Positions 59,193 through 64,000 of a DNA stretch of 64,000 bases are shown piece after piece (position 1 is the first letter of the stretch; every line of letters starts with the position of its first letter). The position numbers and the translations under genes are program-made. Under the pieces are notes generated by a model. It did no database searches. It worked only from the letters and a program-made list of their open reading frames with translations, and was not told the DNA's origin. This stretch comes from Brettanomyces bruxellensis (taxonomy: Eukaryota; Ascomycota; Pichiomycetes; Pichiales; Pichiaceae): NCBI RefSeq assembly GCF_011074885.1, contig NC_054689.1:1426001-1490000 (forward strand). The letters run 5' to 3'.

Positions 59193-60157
59193 ATCTTTTT
59201 TTTTTTCACCCCCCTGCTAAACTGATACCAGGAGGAATTTTTTTATTCTGAATTGCGTATATTTGAGGTCTTGTTGAATATGAGTCCAAACGGTTTAATA
59301 TCCTAATTGATAACTTACATAATGTACCGCATGTTCCATACCATCAAAGAACTAGGATTCAAAATACTTACCTTTCGAAACTGATCTTTATGCCGGGTAA
59401 TTAGACAATAATTGTTACCACTACATTATTTCGGAAACTCGTAGTCCTCTCATGTTTTCATAAACAAACTCCTCAATGTACCAACATACGTTTCTTTTGT
59501 TGCATAAAAGCTCGTATTTTATCTTAAATAACATGTAGCGACTGCTTAATCTATTAATATTTTATTTCGTGTGTATTCTTCTATAACGTAGGCGAAGTAA
59601 TAAACAACCCCCAGGATTAGGATTCAGCTCTAAGTATCAAATAGAATCTTAAATGATTTTATCTAATGTGAGATACTCCTTTTTTATAAAATTCTGCTAG
59701 TTATTTTAAATCGACCACTTTGTCTGGTAAGGATATTCGACGATCAACTTAATGCCATTATTATGCGAAAAACAGTTCATACAACCGGATAAAGCATTTC
59801 ATTACATTTTCATGACCGGACATTTTCGGTATATTATCTAGAGTTGGATGAAGATTCGGGATTATAAAAGCTGGTTTGAATAAAATCAAGCTAATATGCA
59901 AAATCCGTATGCACTGAAAGTTTATCTGTCCACTTTTTCCGAGTTTTGTTTTCATTGAAGATCTGCAAAACAATGGAGGTAAAAATTTTTTTGCGATCGG
60001 AGATTTCAAAAGGATTAATCCGGTCGATTGATATGCGATTGAAATGAAAAAAAAAACATTTAAAAGGTAATGCTATCTCAAGTTAAGGGCCCAAATATAG
60101 AGATCAATAACTCCTGATCACAAGTCTTACTAATAGGCCGACTAACAACACACACAG
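59193..60157. other. Intergenic region, 965 bp
   Basis: From the tRNA terminator to the SHB17 start. AT-rich; no coding, RNA or LTR structure that I can support. Confidence 0.55.
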
Positions 60158-60904
60158 ATGGCAATCCCCAAATCAAGAACTCCTCGACTCATCATTGTGA
60201 GACACGGACAGACCGAATGGTCCAAAACAGGTCAATATACCTCCAGGACTGATATACCATTGACCGACTATGGTGTTAAACAAATGAGATCGACAGGAAG
60301 AGTCCTTATTGGATATGGATCAACAAATCTAATTAAACCAGCTGAACTTAAATTAATCATATGCTCTCCAAGAAAAAGAGCTCTTCAGACCAAGGATCTC
60401 CTTCTTGAAAGTTTACCAGAGTCTCAAAAGCTGAGTATCAAAACTGAAATTGACGAGGACGTTAGAGAATGGGAATATGGTGACTATGAAGGTTTGCTCA
60501 CTGAGGAAATTAAAGAACGTAGAACAAAAAATAATCTACCAGGCGGAGAAAATTGGACTATATGGCCGTACGGCTGTGAGAACGGAGAGAACGCAGAAGA
60601 TGTCACTAAACGGGTGGATAGACTGATTGAAAAGATAAGAAAAATTCACAAGCGTGCTATGGACAACAATGAATTTTGTGATATCATGGTTGTCGCTCAT
60701 GGTCATATATTAAGATGTCTTGCCGCTAGATGGGTTGGAAGACCAATAAACAAGAATCCACAATTTATGCTTGATGCTGGTGGAGTTGGCGTTCTTAGTT
60801 ACCAACATCATAACATCAATGAGCCTGCAATCTATCTTCCGGAGCATTCCTTGTTCCAGTTGACGAGGAAGGTGAAGGCTTGTAAATGTTGCTTATTCCC
60901 TTGA
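60158..60904 (+). CDS. SHB17: Sedoheptulose-1,7-bisphosphatase (histidine phosphatase family)
   Basis: This 248-residue histidine phosphatase matches S. cerevisiae SHB17 (271 aa), which dephosphorylates sedoheptulose-1,7-bisphosphate in a pathway producing ribose-5-phosphate without NADPH formation. The phosphohistidine motif is LIIVRHGQTEWSKTGQYT (about 11-28). Further sites are ICSPRKRALQT, the catalytic EWEYGDYEG and the second histidine in VVAHGHILRCLAARW. The block FMLDAGGVGVLSY is typical of the SHB17 branch. The C-terminus is unusual: KVKACKCCLFP, a basic stretch with three cysteines ending CLFP. A phosphoglycerate-mutase-like or other sugar phosphatase activity is the main alternative. 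Confidence 0.9.
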   Translation: MAIPKSRTPRLIIVRHGQTEWSKTGQYTSRTDIPLTDYGVKQMRSTGRVLIGYGSTNLIKPAELKLIICSPRKRALQTKDLLLESLPESQKLSIKTEIDEDVREWEYGDYEGLLTEEIKERRTKNNLPGGENWTIWPYGCENGENAEDVTKRVDRLIEKIRKIHKRAMDNNEFCDIMVVAHGHILRCLAARWVGRPINKNPQFMLDAGGVGVLSYQHHNINEPAIYLPEHSLFQLTRKVKACKCCLFP

Positions 60905-61044
60905 AGACGGACATTTTTTTCAAAGAAAATTTGCTATTATTATTTAGTTATCATGTATCATCAATAACATGAAACATGATTTTATTCATGCGCATATTTC
61001 TGATTGTTGTTATATAGAAAATACATTAAAGCACATGGAAAGCT

Positions 61045-63306
61045 TTATTTCCTTCCATTCAATTCTTCAAGAAGCTCTGATTGTTCGAAAGACAAGTTTC
61101 TCCTATGAACTTTAACAGATGGAATAATACTAGTAGTAAAGTTTCTTGTTTTACCTCCCCGTTTTGGGACATACAAACTATCGTGTCTCGGGATTTGATC
61201 GTGGACAAAAGAAACACTCGTTCTTCCTTCCTTTCTTTTTAATTCAACCCGATTCTGCGATACCTGAGAACTTGCATGTTGGTAATTTTTAAGGTCATCT
61301 TGATCTTCCATACCACTGCAAATTCTTGCTTTGTTATCAATTTCGTGCATCTGACTCTGTATTTCTTCAATAGTATTGTTCAGGGAGTAATTAAACGTGT
61401 TGTTTGAATTGTAATCAGAATCCAATTCATTATTCTGTACTGGACTAACGGATCCTATTTGTCCAAGGTTGCTAACGCGAGGGATGTCGGTAGTGATACG
61501 GAGATTTCGTTTTCTCAGAGGTATACCAATGTTAGAGGGTCTGAATGTATCAAACAGTACATGTGCATTAGGAGATCTAATTTTGCTTCCATTTCTTTCA
61601 AATTTATGCGAAGTTGACGTTTTGGTTGCCAAACTTCTGGACCAATCTTTCTTACCAGATTCATTAGAAATGCCATTATCACTCTCCTGGGAATTATTTG
61701 TCGAATCATAATTCTTTATAAAGGAAGAACCGTCCTTCATCGATCCAAACGATATATATTCAGGTACTTCGAATTTATCTCTTTCATTATTCTCCCTACT
61801 TGGTAATAAACTTTCTATCCTTTTGCTGAAACCGTCACTCTGCGTGGTGCTTCCTATAGAAGTGCTTTTTCCATGCAAGTTACTGATGGATTTACGTAAA
61901 AACCCGGAAACTTTTCGCCCTGCCGAATTCAGGTTCTCCGTAGTGGACTTAATTATAGGTGATAGAAACTCACTTGCATTAGAAAACGAATGGGGCATCG
62001 AAGCCGCAGGAAGACTAGTTGAGATATTACTAGAGGATGCCTGCGATTGTGTCCTTACTTCATTGTCTCCCGCATCACATAGAGTAGATGTTTCAATGGG
62101 ATCCACAATTAAGTCATCACCTGAATATGAATGTAATGATCTAGTTGAATCATATGTCAATGGCTCATGTGGCCTTGTTGTACTGGACGTTAAATTACTG
62201 TTCACAGTAAATGCACTGCCTTCTCTTCTCGGCGTATGTGTATTAGTGCCCTTAGAAGTCCGAATATGGACCTCATCACCCAAATTGGCTTGCTTCTCAC
62301 CACTGAGAAGGAAAACCCCATAAACAATCATTGCAGATCCTAAAATAAGCAATATCGCTGAAGCATATGTTATTAATTTCCACTGTTGATAGAAAACGAG
62401 TCCATTTCCTATGCTAAAAAAATTGTAGACGCAGAAAACCAGTGGGTACAGAACGGCAGTTGAAAGATATTTGAGGCCTTCATTCAACAAATATAGTTGT
62501 GCTAGACAAAGACTAATGAACACGGCAACAACAAAATAGACTATAAAATTGTTCAAACTCGAGAATGTATGTCCTGTGAAAGCTGACATAATGATATCCA
62601 TGCTTGTCTTTGCCAACAATAAAGAGTCTGCTGAAAGTATACCAGACGAACATCCATACAGCACACCCTCCAATTTTCTATTGTTATTAACTACCCAAGG
62701 TAATTCGATAAATGTGTGTAGATATGTATCCACATAGGAGTTTGCCACTTTTGATTTTCTAGAAATAAGCAAAGCAAGTATTAAGAGAACAGATACAATA
62801 GAGAGAGACAACAGGGACCACACTATGAACATCCGTTCTTTAATAAGCTGTAGAAATATTTCCAAGCTCGTAGTTGATTGTGACAATTTTCCTCCAAAGA
62901 AAGCAATTATGAAAGCTCCAATGGCTACAAAAGTAGTTCCCAACGTAGATGATGCTGTAAATGGTTCATGTAGCATTACCGAGCTTAATATTGAATTGAA
63001 GACTAATCCAAGAGACTGCAATGGTGAAAGAGCTATCAAAGGAAGATTCACTATCTGTATTGCAGATCCGAAGACATTAGCAAAAATAAACAAGAAAAAT
63101 CCGATATGCCACATCGATCTCTTGTAAGGAGATTGAGCCTGTCCGCTCAGTAGCTTTTCCTTAGTTGATAATATATGCGCTTTCCTTTGAAGAATAAGGC
63201 CAAGTGATTGACATGCCGAAGAGATAACAGCAGCTGCACATCCTATTATGAGGTTAATTCGAGTGAGATTTTGAGCACTTTGTGGTGGGTAACGAAAAAT
63301 AATCAT
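61045..63306 (-). CDS. NIPA-like (DUF803) Mg2+ transporter-family protein with long C-terminal tail
   Basis: This protein has 753 residues. The first 350 hold about nine membrane helices with the NIPA/DUF803 features: IGCAAAVISSACQSLGLILQRKAH at the start (about 20-43), then NLPLIALSPLQSLGLVFNSILSSVMLHEPFTASSTLGTTFVAIGAFIIAFFGG, LLAKTSMDIIM and VLYPLVFCVYNFFSIGNGLVFYQQW. Animal NIPA proteins transport Mg2+; fungal members are largely uncharacterised. The C-terminal 400 residues are hydrophilic, Ser/Asn/Thr-rich and probably phosphorylated and disordered. The ATG at 63306 is the first in frame. It converges with SHB17. Confidence 0.85.
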   Translation of the reverse strand: MIIFRYPPQSAQNLTRINLIIGCAAAVISSACQSLGLILQRKAHILSTKEKLLSGQAQSPYKRSMWHIGFFLFIFANVFGSAIQIVNLPLIALSPLQSLGLVFNSILSSVMLHEPFTASSTLGTTFVAIGAFIIAFFGGKLSQSTTSLEIFLQLIKERMFIVWSLLSLSIVSVLLILALLISRKSKVANSYVDTYLHTFIELPWVVNNNRKLEGVLYGCSSGILSADSLLLAKTSMDIIMSAFTGHTFSSLNNFIVYFVVAVFISLCLAQLYLLNEGLKYLSTAVLYPLVFCVYNFFSIGNGLVFYQQWKLITYASAILLILGSAMIVYGVFLLSGEKQANLGDEVHIRTSKGTNTHTPRREGSAFTVNSNLTSSTTRPHEPLTYDSTRSLHSYSGDDLIVDPIETSTLCDAGDNEVRTQSQASSSNISTSLPAASMPHSFSNASEFLSPIIKSTTENLNSAGRKVSGFLRKSISNLHGKSTSIGSTTQSDGFSKRIESLLPSRENNERDKFEVPEYISFGSMKDGSSFIKNYDSTNNSQESDNGISNESGKKDWSRSLATKTSTSHKFERNGSKIRSPNAHVLFDTFRPSNIGIPLRKRNLRITTDIPRVSNLGQIGSVSPVQNNELDSDYNSNNTFNYSLNNTIEEIQSQMHEIDNKARICSGMEDQDDLKNYQHASSQVSQNRVELKRKEGRTSVSFVHDQIPRHDSLYVPKRGGKTRNFTTSIIPSVKVHRRNLSFEQSELLEELNGRK

Positions 63307-64000
63307 CTTCAAGAGAAAGGTGAAGATGAGCCGTTGCTTTTCTAAGAAGCCGTGGCCCAACCTTACCGTGATTTCTGTGAAATAAAATTTAGTTAACCTT
63401 GGAAGATTCGAGTTTATAATACTTCAGGAAACCTCCTCTTTATACTATAAAACATATGAATGTAAACGTCATGCACTGAAACCCATTGAAGATAAAAAAT
63501 AAAAAATGATTATTGGAGATTGCTTAATCGTGAAGGAGCGTGTGAAGCTGAAGATGAAGATGAAATTTGGAGTAAGGAAGTTAGTTGTCTTGCCGGTTCT
63601 CCGAAGCTCTAGATTAATGCATTTTTTTTTAATTATTTTTTTTTTTTTTCGTTATGTCAATCTTTAATGCATATATGCCCAGCAAAAGTTCTCGAAATCG
63701 CGGTTTCAACTATTCTGCGTTACATATATATACATATACATATAAATCAAAGAGGGGGGAATCTCGAATTCTAACTCCAAAAAGAATCTCGCCAACTTTG
63801 AAATGGGTATATAATACATATACCGAGAAATATGTAACAGGTCAGGCTCATGTTGAGTGAATGGCGATTAGGTGTATTGGCAGCAAACATAAGCAGTAAT
63901 TTAAATTCCTAATTAGGAAGTTTATAAACATTTTTAATGAATCAGAGAAGGTAAAAAATTTGATCCTCATATTTTGAAGATAATGCAAAAAAGCTTTGGA
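63307..64000. other. Upstream region of the NIPA-like gene to window end, 694 bp
   Basis: It contains T runs at 63621-63650 and a 68-codon plus-strand frame (63654-63860) without family features. No gene is called. Confidence 0.5.

Noticed and set aside
61823..62323. 166-codon plus-strand ORF opposite the NIPA-like tail
   Set aside because: Antisense shadow of a Ser-rich coding region; no domain features.
63654..63860. 68-codon ATG ORF near the window end
   Set aside because: Short, TA-repeat-driven composition (Tyr/Thr-rich), no recognisable features.
1..64000. CRISPR arrays, prokaryotic operons, viral or toxin genes
   Set aside because: None seen; the gene content is uniformly budding-yeast chromosomal.

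Overview
This is chromosomal DNA from a budding yeast (Saccharomycotina). It is AT-rich and gene-dense, with about 32 protein-coding genes alternating freely between strands, one tRNA gene and only a few small introns. The three spliced genes have yeast introns with TACTAAC branch points and GTAAGT, GTAAGC or GTATGT donors. CTG appears to be read as leucine, for example in the invariant MQLT block of mevalonate diphosphate decarboxylase, so this is not a CTG-Ser species. Glucosylceramide synthase is present (absent from S. cerevisiae), most duplicated S. cerevisiae families appear once, and the RPS21 promoter carries a TTAGGG plus CACGTGAC pair. Together these suggest a pre-whole-genome-duplication yeast of the Pichiaceae type (Pichia, Brettanomyces or Ogataea-like). 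That placement is inference.

Layout. 1-17 kb: the 3' end of a ketopantoate-reductase-fold gene, a Zn2Cys6 regulator, an EST1/EBS1 protein, a CSC1-type channel, ARV1, NUP42, TOP3, LIP2 and an FHA tail-anchored STRIPAK protein (VPS64/FAR10). 17.8-30.2 kb: HOG1, MVD1, COF1 (two introns), a dynactin-p24-like coiled coil, SLM3, RTN1, an intron-containing Ras GTPase with an unusual P-loop, and HAS1. 30.3-45 kb: a MUP1-type methionine permease, FOL2, ceramide glucosyltransferase, UAP1, GPH1, RPS21 (one intron) and eIF4A. 45.4-57.3 kb: a LETM1 protein, an Asi2-like membrane protein, an RGC1/ASK10 protein, DSN1, TRS20 and an uncharacterised membrane protein. 57.3-60.2 kb is a gene-poor stretch with tRNA-Pro(UGG) and a solo LTR. 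The window ends with SHB17 and a NIPA-like transporter.

The genes are ordinary housekeeping and signalling genes with no operon logic. Functional links are loose: HOG1 with an RGC1/ASK10 regulator of glycerol efflux; MVD1, ARV1 and glucosylceramide synthase in sterol and sphingolipid metabolism; GPH1 and UAP1 in glycogen and chitin precursors; HAS1, RPS21 and eIF4A in ribosome and translation work.

The most notable observations are: (1) COF1 has its ATG alone in exon 1 followed by an 11-nt microexon; (2) a Ras-family GTPase has Pro-Pro-Val where Gly12/Gly13 normally sit; (3) a solo LTR has a perfect 5-bp target duplication and appears to sit among older LTR debris next to tRNA-Pro; (4) four TGTGGC (Met31/32-core) sites lie upstream of the methionine permease; (5) a Tbf1/Cbf1-style promoter precedes RPS21. 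I found no clearly novel multi-gene system here.
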